Positions 63,601 to 64,000 of a DNA stretch of 64,000 nucleotides are shown piece by piece (the stretch's first letter is position 1; every line of letters begins with the position of its first letter). This stretch comes from Acridotheres tristis. Its lineage: Eukaryota > Chordata > Aves > Passeriformes > Sturnidae. The notes under the pieces are model-generated. The model was not told the origin of the DNA. It did not search any database and was given only the letters and a program-made list of their open reading frames with translations. Location of the stretch: contig CM072886.1 of the NCBI GenBank assembly GCA_037013685.1, positions 59,078,933 to 59,142,932 of the forward strand, read 5' to 3'. Made by a program: the position numbers and the translations under genes.

Positions 63601-64000
63601 GGGGCATCCTGAGTATTCTCTGTTGAATTGCCTTCAGGCAGAAGTCTCCAAGTATCAGACAGAACATTATTTTTGTAATTGTATTTTTACATCCCAATAT
63701 TTAACTACCTCACCACTATTGAGAGAAGATTCAATGAATAAAATAGGAACAGATGCATGGAAGAAATGAGGACTCCCTCTGCCAATATAAAAGTTCAATT
63801 TGATGACCTGAGGTTGGTAAGAACTAAAGCATTCAGACCCTCTGGATCTTTTGCAGTCTTAGAAAAGGATCAGTGACCCACTCAGCAAAGTGTCTCTATA
63901 AAGAAATGGGGGCCTCTCTCATCATGATTAAAACTAATCAGCATTTGTGTTGGCAACAAAGAAGCTGAGGATTTAATGGACACAGAAAAGACAAGCTCCC
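60681..64000. other. AT-rich non-coding stretch, no gene found
   Basis: Frames are at most about 80 codons and match nothing known. There is a C-rich patch near 62610-62627. No LTR, CR1 tail or RNA gene was recognised up to the end of the window. Confidence 0.5.

Noticed and set aside
1..64000. Bacterial-type features, CRISPR arrays, rRNA genes, toxin-antitoxin or phage systems
   Set aside because: Nothing of the kind is present; spaced direct repeats of CRISPR type and ribosomal signatures were not seen, and the repeats are those of a bird genome.

Overview
This window looks like ordinary AT-rich non-coding DNA from a bird nucleus, probably a passerine. That is an inference, made by recognising repeat families rather than by any database search. 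The key markers are four fragments of the CR1 (chicken repeat 1) LINE, one well-preserved solo LTR of the avian ERVL/GGERVL type on the minus strand with a perfect 5-bp target-site duplication, and several decayed remains of old amniote repeats. No bacterial features are present: no operons, no ribosome-binding sites, no long open frames with a recognisable product. Apparent open frames rarely exceed 150 codons. The longest ones either lie over simple repeats or have no recognisable family. The window is best read as intergenic DNA or the inside of a very large intron.

Layout. From 1 to 14 kb: AT-rich unique-looking sequence with low-complexity patches (479-547, 627-645), a 188-nt unbroken pyrimidine tract built on (TTTTC)n at 6241-6428, a GC-richer patch at 10860-11300 and a protein-like short frame on the minus strand at 12748-12984. 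From 14 to 16 kb: the solo LTR (14499-15061) and, next to it, a possible fragment of a second LTR and an old repeat. From 18 to 22 kb: a minus-strand CR1 tail (17988-18120), a MIR-like SINE fragment (19394-19470) and a decayed plus-strand CR1 3' region (21450-21897). From 22 to 45 kb: mostly unique AT-rich sequence with GC-richer patches, a short CR1 tail (33419-33552) and an exon-like stretch with an (GCT)6 run near 35.6 kb. From 44.6 to 46 kb: an old palindromic repeat followed by the longest CR1 copy (45362-45892), which still carries the reverse-transcriptase ORF2 C-terminal end. From 46 to 64 kb: AT-rich sequence, several stretches that look like conserved non-coding DNA (about 48.46-48.75 and 53.86-54.25 kb), and three hairpin-type repeat relics between 58.78 and 60.68 kb.

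No set of genes works together here, and I found no new biological system. The most solid observations are the solo LTR with its target-site duplication, the CR1 copies and the long pyrimidine tract. The more speculative ones are two exon-like stretches, the conserved-looking blocks and the old hairpin repeats. Each could be settled by alignment to other bird genomes, by repeat masking or by RNA-seq.
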